Part shown: piece after piece, positions 48,215 to 55,213 of the stretch
Layout of the letters: each line of letters starts with the position of its first letter
How positions within the stretch are numbered: position 1 is the first letter of the stretch
Source: an uncultured Prochlorococcus sp.
GTDB lineage: Bacteria; Cyanobacteriota; Cyanobacteriia; PCC-6307; Cyanobiaceae
Direction of reading: 5' to 3'
Assembly: GCA_902525075.1 (NCBI GenBank)
Contig: CABZFV010000006.1
Span: forward strand, 1-64,000
Length of the DNA stretch: 64,000 bases
Program-made: the position numbers and the translations under genes
The notes under the pieces: generated by a model
Databases searched by the model: none
Told to the model about the DNA's origin: nothing
What the model saw: the letters and a program-made list of their open reading frames with translations, nothing else

Positions 48215-48661
48215 TTGCAATATTTTTCTAAAAAAAAACTTGTTCTTCCAGAAGGTTATTTTGTTAACTCTTCTCAAATCCCACTAGCTAAAGAAGTTAA
48301 CAAACTTTTAGCGAATTGTGGTTGTGAGACATTTCCAATAAAACCCCTTTCTGAGGCAATTAAGAAAAGTAATTTCTTTTTTACCATACAAAATGAATTG
48401 AAAAATAAATTATATGGCTTTGTAAGGATTACCTCCGACAAGGGATTGAATGCTAACTTGTGGAATTTAAGTGCATTGCCAGGCAATAATCAGCAACTTT
48501 ATTATTCAATATTGCTTCAAGTAACTCTTGAGAAAATAAATAGAGAATTGCCTGGATGCAGTATATCTGTACAGGCTCCTGTATCCTCTTTTTTAAGTTT
48601 AGAGGAAAATGGATTCATACTAGATCCAAACGGAATAAGAGTAATGGGATATAAACTTTAA
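48215..48661 (+). CDS. GNAT-like protein of unknown substrate
   Basis: A 148-residue protein starting at TTG 48215, 3 bases after the ppc stop. The pattern fits a GNAT acetyltransferase-type fold: KLYGFVRITSDKGLNANLWNLSALPG as the strand pair, YYSILLQVTLEKINRELPGCSISVQAP as helix and strand, then SFLSLEENGFILDPNGIRVMGYKL, the usual C-terminal strand. The acetyl-CoA loop (Q/RxxGxG/A) is not clear, so enzyme activity is uncertain. Likely co-transcribed with ppc. Confidence 0.72.
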   Translation: MQYFSKKKLVLPEGYFVNSSQIPLAKEVNKLLANCGCETFPIKPLSEAIKKSNFFFTIQNELKNKLYGFVRITSDKGLNANLWNLSALPGNNQQLYYSILLQVTLEKINRELPGCSISVQAPVSSFLSLEENGFILDPNGIRVMGYKL

Positions 48662-48672
48662 AAATCACTTTA

Positions 48673-48746
48673 CGAGCATGGAGGGATTCGAACCCCCGAC
48701 TCTCAGAACCGGAATCTGATGCTCTTTCCAACTGAGCTACATGCCC
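48673..48746 (-). tRNA. tRNA-Arg(CCG)
   Basis: A 74-nt cloverleaf on the reverse strand: acceptor GGGCATG/CATGCTC, anticodon arm TCAGA-TTCCGGT-TCTGA with anticodon CCG, T loop TTCGAAT, discriminator G, CCA not encoded. It lies between the GNAT-like gene and recF. Confidence 0.95.
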
Positions 48747-48823
48747 TTTAATTTTTCAATTTCTTTAAAGAAAATCTAAATATTTTAAATTTAGCTAATT
48801 TAATTAGTGAATGCACAAAAAAA

Positions 48824-49915
48824 ATTTTTTTAAATAAATTAAAAATTAAAAATTTTCGGAACCATAAAAGTTTTGAAATTGATCTAAAAGAGCAAAGAGC
48901 AATTGTTCTTGGTTGCAATGGTATTGGCAAGTCAAATTTACTTGAATCGGTTGAATTTTTAAGTCAATTAAAATCTAATAGAGCACTAAGCGATAAAGAC
49001 TTAATAGAGAACAATAGTGATATGGCTGTAGTTATAGGACAGATAAATTTTAAAGACGATTTAAAGTTAAATTTATTCCGAAAAGGGCCCAAAAGGATTT
49101 ATGTTAATGAATCAATCTTAAAAAAACAGAGTGAAATAAAGAATTATATTCGGAGTGTATGTTTCTGTTCTAATGATATAAATATTGTTAGAAGTGAACC
49201 CAGTTATCGAAGAACATGGATTGATAAAGTCGTATCTCAGCTTGAACCAGTATATTTAGATCTGATAAGTAGATTTAATAGGCTTTTAAAACAAAGAAGT
49301 CATTTTTGGCGTTCGGAAAGTTTCTTAAAAACCAAATCCACAGATATTGTTGAAAGCTTTGATATTCAAATGTCAATAATAAGTACAAGAATTTTTAGGC
49401 GCAGAAGAAGAGCTTTATTAAAAATAAAACCATATGTTGAATATTGGCATAATCATTTGAGTAAATCTCAAGAGCAAATAGATATAAATTATCTTTCGGG
49501 GATACAAAATATAAGTCCAGAAGAAGAAGAAGAAGAAGTTATTAGCAAAAAAATAGCAGAACAACTCTTAAATCAGCGTTCAATAGAAGCATTGACTGGT
49601 AAATGTAATTTTGGCCCTCATCGTGATGATGTTGAGTTTCTAATCAATAATGTTTCAGTTAGAAAATATGGTTCCTCAGGACAGCAAAGGACTTTTATCT
49701 TGGCTTTAAAGATGGCTGAACTCGATTTATTAACTAAAACATTAAATATTCCTCCAATACTTATATTGGATGATGTCTTGGCGGAATTAGATTTAACCAG
49801 GCAAAATTTGTTATTAAATTCTGTTGGTAAAGATAGTCAATGTTTTATAAGTGCGACACATTTAGATAAATTTAATCAGTCTTTCTTAGGCTCGTCACAA
49901 ATGATTCACTTATAA
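48824..49915 (+). CDS. recF: DNA recombination/repair protein RecF, start codon problem
   Basis: RecF is an SMC-like ATPase that helps load RecA at gaps. Walker A is GCNGIGKSNLLE (48913 onward), the signature is GSSGQQRTFILALKMAEL and Walker B is ILILDDVLAELD. The first ATG in frame (49022) would cut off Walker A. Upstream the frame reads FLNKLKIKNFRNHKSFEIDL, a normal RecF N-terminus, but has no ATG, GTG or TTG. Either ATT 48824 is the start (363 residues, usual length), or translation begins at ATG 48811 and an A8 run (48817-48824) is one base too long. Six GAA codons in a row lie at 49520-49537. Confidence 0.88.
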   Translation: MFLNKLKIKNFRNHKSFEIDLKEQRAIVLGCNGIGKSNLLESVEFLSQLKSNRALSDKDLIENNSDMAVVIGQINFKDDLKLNLFRKGPKRIYVNESILKKQSEIKNYIRSVCFCSNDINIVRSEPSYRRTWIDKVVSQLEPVYLDLISRFNRLLKQRSHFWRSESFLKTKSTDIVESFDIQMSIISTRIFRRRRRALLKIKPYVEYWHNHLSKSQEQIDINYLSGIQNISPEEEEEEVISKKIAEQLLNQRSIEALTGKCNFGPHRDDVEFLINNVSVRKYGSSGQQRTFILALKMAELDLLTKTLNIPPILILDDVLAELDLTRQNLLLNSVGKDSQCFISATHLDKFNQSFLGSSQMIHL

Positions 49916-49967
49916 TTTTTATAATGCATGATTTTTAGCTAATCTTAATTTCATATAAATTTCTTAA

Positions 49968-50402
49968 ATGGAAATCTACAAAAAAAATCAAATTTTAAGT
50001 TCGTTAAGAGATCAGCAAAAATTAAGTCATCAAAGTAAACATCTTTTGTTGGAACTTTATAGATGTAATCGCGAAAAATTAAATGACGAATCCTTTTTGC
50101 GCTGTATTTTAAATAGAGCTGCTAAATTGGCAAATGCAACAGTTTTGAATTTGATAAGTAATAAATTTGAGCCCCAGGGGGTTACGGCAATTGCATTACT
50201 GGCAGAATCTCATATTTCAATACATACTTGGCCTGAATCTAATTATTCGGCAGTCGATATTTTTACATGTGGTCAAAATATGATGCCTGAACTTGCTAGT
50301 CAATATTTAATTGAATCTTTGATGGCTAAAGAACATTCTTTGCGTGTTATTGAGCGAAATCCACCTTCAGCAGTCTCTAAACAGATCAGAACGATTGTTT
50401 GA
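49968..50402 (+). CDS. speD: S-adenosylmethionine decarboxylase proenzyme
   Basis: Supplies the aminopropyl donor for spermidine. The 144-residue pyruvoyl enzyme has the self-cleavage site ESHISIHTWPE, where the Ser becomes the pyruvoyl group, and the conserved VDIFTCGQNMMPELA. This is the short bacterial class 1b type (SpeH-like). It starts 52 bases after recF and converges on larE. Confidence 0.95.
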   Translation: MEIYKKNQILSSLRDQQKLSHQSKHLLLELYRCNREKLNDESFLRCILNRAAKLANATVLNLISNKFEPQGVTAIALLAESHISIHTWPESNYSAVDIFTCGQNMMPELASQYLIESLMAKEHSLRVIERNPPSAVSKQIRTIV

Positions 50403-50408
50403 AAATAC

Positions 50409-51233
50409 TTACCTATTTAATTTTCCACTTACTAGTCCCTCAAGATCTAAACTTGTGCAATTAAATCCTAAATTAGAAAAATATTGAACTAACTCACTAA
50501 AATTATATTTGTTAAAAAAATGCTTTAATTCATCTTGGGGAATTTCTATTCTTGCAGTTGAGCCTTGGCATCTAACTCTAACCTCCGATAATCCATATTC
50601 TTTAAGATATTCTTCTGCTTTCTCAACCATTTTTAGCCTTTCACTAGTTATTTCATGGCCATAAGGAAATCTTGATGATAAGCAAGGTTGAGCAGGTTTA
50701 TCCCACCAAGGAAAACCCAACGCTCTTGATATATCCCTTATGTCTTGTTTTGAGAATTTAAATTTTGCAAGGGGAGAGATTACTCCTGCTTGTTTTGAGG
50801 CGTGTATACCTGGTCTGTAATCTTTGAGATCATCCAGATTAACTCCATCTAAAACAATCTTGTAATTAAGTTTTGTAGAGAGGTAGGTTGTATGTTTGTG
50901 GAGCTCTTTTTTGCATGCAAAGCACCTATCCTTAGGATTTTCACTGTAACTTGATTGGTCTAATTCTGATGTTTTAATTTCTAAATGTTTTACTCCAATC
51001 CATTTTGCTTGACTTCTTGCTTCTTCACGAAGACTATTGGCTAATGCAGGAGAAATACCAGTTATAGCAATTGCTTTGCTACCTAATTGCTCGAATGCTA
51101 ATGATGCTACTAATGTACTGTCAACTCCTCCGGAATAAGCAATACAAACACTATCAAGATTCTTAATGTATCTTCTAATTGTATAAAGCTTTTCACTTTG
51201 TTCATCAGAGAGAATTTCTAGTTGATTGAACAT
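50409..51233 (-). CDS. larE: ATP-dependent sacrificial sulfur transferase LarE
   Basis: A 274-residue PP-loop enzyme. The ATP motif is AYSGGVDSTLVA (34-39); RCFACKKELH (104, 107) and PCLSSRFPYGHEITSERL (Cys184) hold cysteines conserved in LarE. In Lactiplantibacillus, LarE gives up a cysteine sulfur to build the nickel-pincer cofactor of lactate racemase; Cys184 aligns with the sacrificial residue by motif. larB, larC and larA are not in this window. The 108-base gap to the next gene is a divergent promoter region. Confidence 0.9.
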   Translation of the reverse strand: MFNQLEILSDEQSEKLYTIRRYIKNLDSVCIAYSGGVDSTLVASLAFEQLGSKAIAITGISPALANSLREEARSQAKWIGVKHLEIKTSELDQSSYSENPKDRCFACKKELHKHTTYLSTKLNYKIVLDGVNLDDLKDYRPGIHASKQAGVISPLAKFKFSKQDIRDISRALGFPWWDKPAQPCLSSRFPYGHEITSERLKMVEKAEEYLKEYGLSEVRVRCQGSTARIEIPQDELKHFFNKYNFSELVQYFSNLGFNCTSLDLEGLVSGKLNR

Positions 51234-51341
51234 GCTAATTACTTTAAAATTCGAATTACCTATGAATAGGTTGAATTTATTATTAAAACTTTAATAATAT
51301 TCTTAACTATATCTTAGATTAAATTAACTAATTTTGTTCAA

Positions 51342-52502
51342 TTGACTAATACGAGTAGAAATAGAGGAATTGGAATTGTCACAGCAAGTGACAGTCAAGA
51401 GAGATCAAAAGGTCAATTACATATTTATGATGGAGAAGGTAAGGGGAAAAGCCAGGCTGCATTGGGCGTAGTTCTTAGGACAATAGGATTAGGAATATGC
51501 GAAAAAAGACAGTCAAGAGTATTACTTCTAAGATTTTTAAAAGGCCCTGAGAGGCCATATGACGAGGATTCAGCTATAGAGGCTTTACAAAGAGGCTTTC
51601 CACATTTAATTGACCATGTAAGGACAGGAAGATCTGAATTCTTTACAGCTGATCAAGTTACAAAGTTTGATGTTGGTGAGGCCGAAAGAGGTTGGAATAT
51701 TGCTAAAGGAGCAATTGCTAGTTCTCTTTATTCTGTAGTTGTACTGGATGAGTTAAATCCAGTCCTTGATTTAGGAATGCTTGATGTCAATGAAGTAGTT
51801 GATTCTCTTCAAAATCGTCCAGATGGATTAGAAATAATTATTACTGGAAGGGCAGCCCCGCCCTCTTTGGTAAGAATATCTCAACTCCATTCAGAAATGA
51901 GACCACGTTTGATAGGAGACTTATCAGAACTAACCAAACATAGTAGTCCTTGTGGTGGAATTGAGATTTATACAGGTGAAGGAAAGGGTAAATCCACAAG
52001 TGCACTCGGTAAGGCTCTTCAAGCTATTGGTAAAGGAATATCTCAAGATAAAAGTCATAGAGTTTTAATATTACAATGGTTAAAAGGTGGAAATGGATAT
52101 ACAGAAGATGCTGCCATAGAAGCTTTGAGAGAGAGTTACCCTCATTTAGTAGATCATTTGCGTTCAGGCAGAGATGCAATCGTATGGAGAGGTCAGCAAC
52201 AACCAATTGATTATGTTGAGGCCGAAAGAGCATGGGAAATTGCTAAAGCTGCTATTTTGTCTGGCTTGTATAAAACAATCATTTTAGATGAATTGAATCC
52301 AACTGTTGATTTAGAGTTATTACCTCAGGAATCGATACATCAAACGCTCTTAAAAAAACCAGCAGATACAGAAGTTGTAATTACCGGGAGGTGTAAAAAT
52401 GAACCTTCATACTTTGAACTAGCTGATGTTTACTCTGAAATGGTTTGTCATAAGCATTATGCAAATGTTGGAGTAGATTTGAAAAGAGGTGTAGATTTCT
52501 AA
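51342..52502 (+). CDS. Tandem CobO/BtuR-type P-loop protein
   Basis: A 386-residue protein made of two similar CobA/CobO/BtuR (corrinoid adenosyltransferase) domains. Repeat 1 has YDGEGKGKSQAALG (about 30), FLKGPERPYDEDSAIEAL, VVLDELNPVLDLGML and IIITGRAAPP; repeat 2 has YTGEGKGKSTSALG (about 211), WLKGGNGYTEDAAIEAL, IILDELNPTVDLELL and VVITGRCKNE. Both P-loops and both DELNP motifs are intact. Start is TTG 51342. The insert with PHLIDHVRTGR / PHLVDHLRSGR is in both copies. Activity on cobamides is likely from family but not certain. Confidence 0.88.
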   Translation: MTNTSRNRGIGIVTASDSQERSKGQLHIYDGEGKGKSQAALGVVLRTIGLGICEKRQSRVLLLRFLKGPERPYDEDSAIEALQRGFPHLIDHVRTGRSEFFTADQVTKFDVGEAERGWNIAKGAIASSLYSVVVLDELNPVLDLGMLDVNEVVDSLQNRPDGLEIIITGRAAPPSLVRISQLHSEMRPRLIGDLSELTKHSSPCGGIEIYTGEGKGKSTSALGKALQAIGKGISQDKSHRVLILQWLKGGNGYTEDAAIEALRESYPHLVDHLRSGRDAIVWRGQQQPIDYVEAERAWEIAKAAILSGLYKTIILDELNPTVDLELLPQESIHQTLLKKPADTEVVITGRCKNEPSYFELADVYSEMVCHKHYANVGVDLKRGVDF

Positions 52503-52525
52503 CTTATTGTTAAAAAATTAATTAC

Positions 52526-53662
52526 TCAATATTTTTTTATCTTTTCAATGCCGCCTTCAATGGATCTTGACTGAATTTTGAATTTAGACAAGATTCTTGA
52601 AGCTTTTTCAGAACGTTTCCCCGATTTACATATTGTGAAAACCTCTTTATTTAAGCTTTCTTTTTGAATAAATTGTAAGTCAGATTCTTGTTTTAAATGA
52701 CTTAAAGGAATTGAGATAGATCCCTCTATTGCAGATTTAGAAAATTCTTCATTTTCTCTAACATCAATTAAAAGAATTTTGTTAGGCTTTGCTTTGTATA
52801 AACTATTAAAGTCGTTAGCATTAATACTGTTCATTTTATCGTTTTTCTCATAATATTCATCACTATTATAAAAGCTTTCAAACTGAGACAGATTTTTTAT
52901 TCGTTTATTTAACTGATCACTTTTTAGGTGTAATTTTTTCATACTCATATTCAATAGATCAAAAATTAAAATCTTCCCATCTAAAATTTCACCTTTTCTC
53001 AGAATGATTTTGATAATTTCATTAACCTGAAGAATTCCTATTAAACCTGTTGAAACTCCCACAACTCCGTATTCTGTACAACTAGGGGCAGCATTTTTTG
53101 AAGGTGATTCTGGAAGTAAGTCTCTTAAATTAGGACTATTTTTATGTAAATTAAAAACACTCACTTGCCCTTCAAAGCCTTGAACACTTCCAAAGACTAA
53201 GGGTTTATTTAATATCAGGCATGAATCATTTATTAAATATCTTGTGCCAAAGTTATCCGAGCAATCACAAATAACATCAAACTCCTCTATTAATTCAAGA
53301 GCATTTTTAGGATTAATTCTCTTTGAAAAGGTTAATATTTCACAATTTGGATTGAATTTTTTAATTCTTTCTCTAGCAGAATCAATTTTAAGATTACCAA
53401 TAGTATTTGTTTCGTGAATTATTTGTCTCTGGAGATTAGACTTTTCAACTTGATCGTTATCAACTATTCCAATTCTCCCAATTCCTGCTGCAGCTAAATA
53501 AAGCAAAACGGAAGACCCAAGCCCACCTGCACCAATGCATAATACTGAGCTGTTTTTAAGACATAGTTGACCCTCATAACCTATCTCTTTGAGGGTTAAA
53601 TGTTTTTGATATCTTTCTTCTTCATCAGAGTTTAAAAAATTAAATTTGATATCTTTGGACAT
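52526..53662 (-). CDS. ThiF/MoeB-type E1-like protein fused to rhodanese
   Basis: A 378-residue fusion. Residues 1 to about 250 are an E1-like adenylating domain (GAGGLGSSVLLYLAAAGIGRIGIVDND, NLQRQIIHE, NPKNALELIEEFDVICDCSDNF, and the candidate transfer Cys in APSCTEYGVVGV). Residues about 275-378 are a rhodanese with the active loop ICKSGKRSEKA. The two CxxC zinc pairs of MoeB/ThiF are missing: where CYRCLFP is expected the protein reads NLRDLLPESP. Likely activates ThiS, MoaD or a similar small sulfur carrier; which one is not shown. Confidence 0.9.
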   Translation of the reverse strand: MSKDIKFNFLNSDEEERYQKHLTLKEIGYEGQLCLKNSSVLCIGAGGLGSSVLLYLAAAGIGRIGIVDNDQVEKSNLQRQIIHETNTIGNLKIDSARERIKKFNPNCEILTFSKRINPKNALELIEEFDVICDCSDNFGTRYLINDSCLILNKPLVFGSVQGFEGQVSVFNLHKNSPNLRDLLPESPSKNAAPSCTEYGVVGVSTGLIGILQVNEIIKIILRKGEILDGKILIFDLLNMSMKKLHLKSDQLNKRIKNLSQFESFYNSDEYYEKNDKMNSINANDFNSLYKAKPNKILLIDVRENEEFSKSAIEGSISIPLSHLKQESDLQFIQKESLNKEVFTICKSGKRSEKASRILSKFKIQSRSIEGGIEKIKKY

Positions 53663-53957
53663 TTCGATCCCTTAATGTTTGCGAGCTAAACTATGAAAAC
53701 ATAATAATTAAAATAAAAAATTTTAGCCTTTTATATTTTTCTCATTACTAGGATTTTTTAATGTTTTTGTTAGAACTACACAATAATGTGAAGTTTTTAT
53801 AAATCAATTTTAAGTTTAAATATCTTCAGAAACCCTTTATACCAAAGCCTCTAAAAAAATACAAAATGTTTCGGTTCGGAATTTTGCACAACAAAAAGGT
53901 AGTCAATAGACGTTTTTTCCGATACTGTCTGGTTCATATATTAAGTTTACTGAATTC
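53663..53957. other. 295-base divergent intergenic region
   Basis: The longest gap in the window with no recognised RNA. It must hold the promoters of the reverse ThiF-rhodanese gene and the forward CAAD gene. I found no clear hairpin terminator, tRNA or known small RNA. A 31-codon frame (53866-53961, MFRFGILHNKKVVNRRFF...) ends in the start codon of the CAAD gene; it may be a leader peptide or chance. Confidence 0.6.
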
Positions 53958-54323
53958 ATGAGTGATAACACTCCAGAGTCAAACCAAGACTCCGGCTCCG
54001 ATACAAGCTCAGAAACCAAAAGTTTTTCAGAGAAGTACTCTGATGTTATTGGAAAAGTCAACGAAACCCTTGGTAATGTTGATTGGACTCAAATGGGTAA
54101 GTACGGCAAGGCGGCAGGCATAATTGCTGTTGTCGTAATAGCTCAGATAATAATTAAAGTTGTCATTGACACGATAAACTTTTTCCCAATTCTCCCTGGT
54201 TTACTAGAATTACTAGGCGTAATTGTCGTCGGTCAATGGAGCTGGCAAAATCTTCGTACCAGTGAAAATCGTGAAGCTGTTTTAGATAAGGTACAAAATC
54301 TTAAGAAGACATATTTAGGGTAG
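53958..54323 (+). CDS. CAAD-domain (CURT1-like) membrane protein
   Basis: A 121-residue protein with an acidic, Ser-rich N-terminal part, an amphipathic helix region (YSDVIGKVNETLGNVDWTQMGKY), two hydrophobic helices (AGIIAVVVIAQIIIKVVIDTI and FFPILPGLLELLGVIVVGQWSW) and a basic tail (NREAVLDKVQNLKKTYLG). PILPGLLELLG is the CAAD signature. CAAD proteins are thylakoid-associated and related to CURT1, which bends thylakoid membranes. A stand-alone protein here, not fused to an aminoacyl-tRNA synthetase. Confidence 0.88.
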   Translation: MSDNTPESNQDSGSDTSSETKSFSEKYSDVIGKVNETLGNVDWTQMGKYGKAAGIIAVVVIAQIIIKVVIDTINFFPILPGLLELLGVIVVGQWSWQNLRTSENREAVLDKVQNLKKTYLG

Positions 54324-54330
54324 TTAAAGA

Positions 54331-55209
54331 TCACATATTGAGTATTGCTTTTACGTAATCTTTAACTTGATTTAAGTAACCTCCTCCAAACATATTGGCG
54401 TGATTCAATATGTGATAGAAATTATAAATAATAATTCTTTTTTCAAATCCTTTTTTTATTGGAAAAATTCTATGATATTCTTCATAAAATTCTTTTCTAA
54501 AACCTCCAAATAATTTTGTCATAGCTATATCTACTTCATTATCTGCCCACCAAGATGCGGGGTCAAAAATAACACCCTTTCCATTTTTGTCTATTCCTGC
54601 ATTGCCCGACCATAAATCACCATGAACTAGAGCATTTATTGGTTTGTGATTCAGTAATTCTGTTTTGATTTTTTCTTTAACTTTATTGATAATTTCTTTA
54701 TCTAAAGTAGTTGATTTGAGAATTAATAATTGAGGTATTATCCTTAAGTTTAAAAAACAATCTATCCAGTTATTTTCCATGCCTTTCTTCTGATCTGTTG
54801 TTCCAATAAAACCCTCAACTGGAAAGCCAAACATTTTGGGATTAGATTCAGCTGATTTTAAATGCAATTCACCTAGACCTTTTCCAAGTTTTTTTTGGTC
54901 AAAGTTATGCATATCTATCCATTCAATTAAAAGAATCTCTATATTTTTTATATTTTTATATGCAATAACTTCAGGAATAACAAGATTTTCGTGATTAATA
55001 TATTTTCTCAAATTTTGGAGACAATATTTTTCAAATTCAAGAAATTTTTTGTTTCTAATGTTTCTTTTAAGGAATAACTTTTTGTTTGAGAATTCTATTT
55101 GCCAAGCACTATGAATATCACCCCCATGTACTTGCTTAATACTTTTTGGATAAGTTTCACCTAATTCTTCACAAATTTCGTTAATTTCAAGGGAGGATAA
55201 TTTTTGCAT
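54331..55209 (-). CDS. Fructosamine-kinase-family protein
   Basis: A 292-residue FN3K-like kinase of the APH fold. The nucleotide-binding part has VHGGDIHSAWQIEFSNKKLFLKRN, the catalytic loop is ALVHGDLWSGNAG and the metal-binding Asp is in IFDPASWWADNEVDIAMTKLFGG. Family members phosphorylate ketosamines on glycated proteins for repair. Its start codon is only 4 bases from the divergent crtD start, so each promoter lies in the other gene. Confidence 0.9.
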   Translation of the reverse strand: MQKLSSLEINEICEELGETYPKSIKQVHGGDIHSAWQIEFSNKKLFLKRNIRNKKFLEFEKYCLQNLRKYINHENLVIPEVIAYKNIKNIEILLIEWIDMHNFDQKKLGKGLGELHLKSAESNPKMFGFPVEGFIGTTDQKKGMENNWIDCFLNLRIIPQLLILKSTTLDKEIINKVKEKIKTELLNHKPINALVHGDLWSGNAGIDKNGKGVIFDPASWWADNEVDIAMTKLFGGFRKEFYEEYHRIFPIKKGFEKRIIIYNFYHILNHANMFGGGYLNQVKDYVKAILNM

Positions 55210-55213
55210 TTTA

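Noticed and set aside
49520..49537. Six GAA codons in a row in recF as a phase-variable microsatellite
   Set aside because: A triplet repeat changes only the number of Glu residues, not the frame, and lies in a variable acidic loop.
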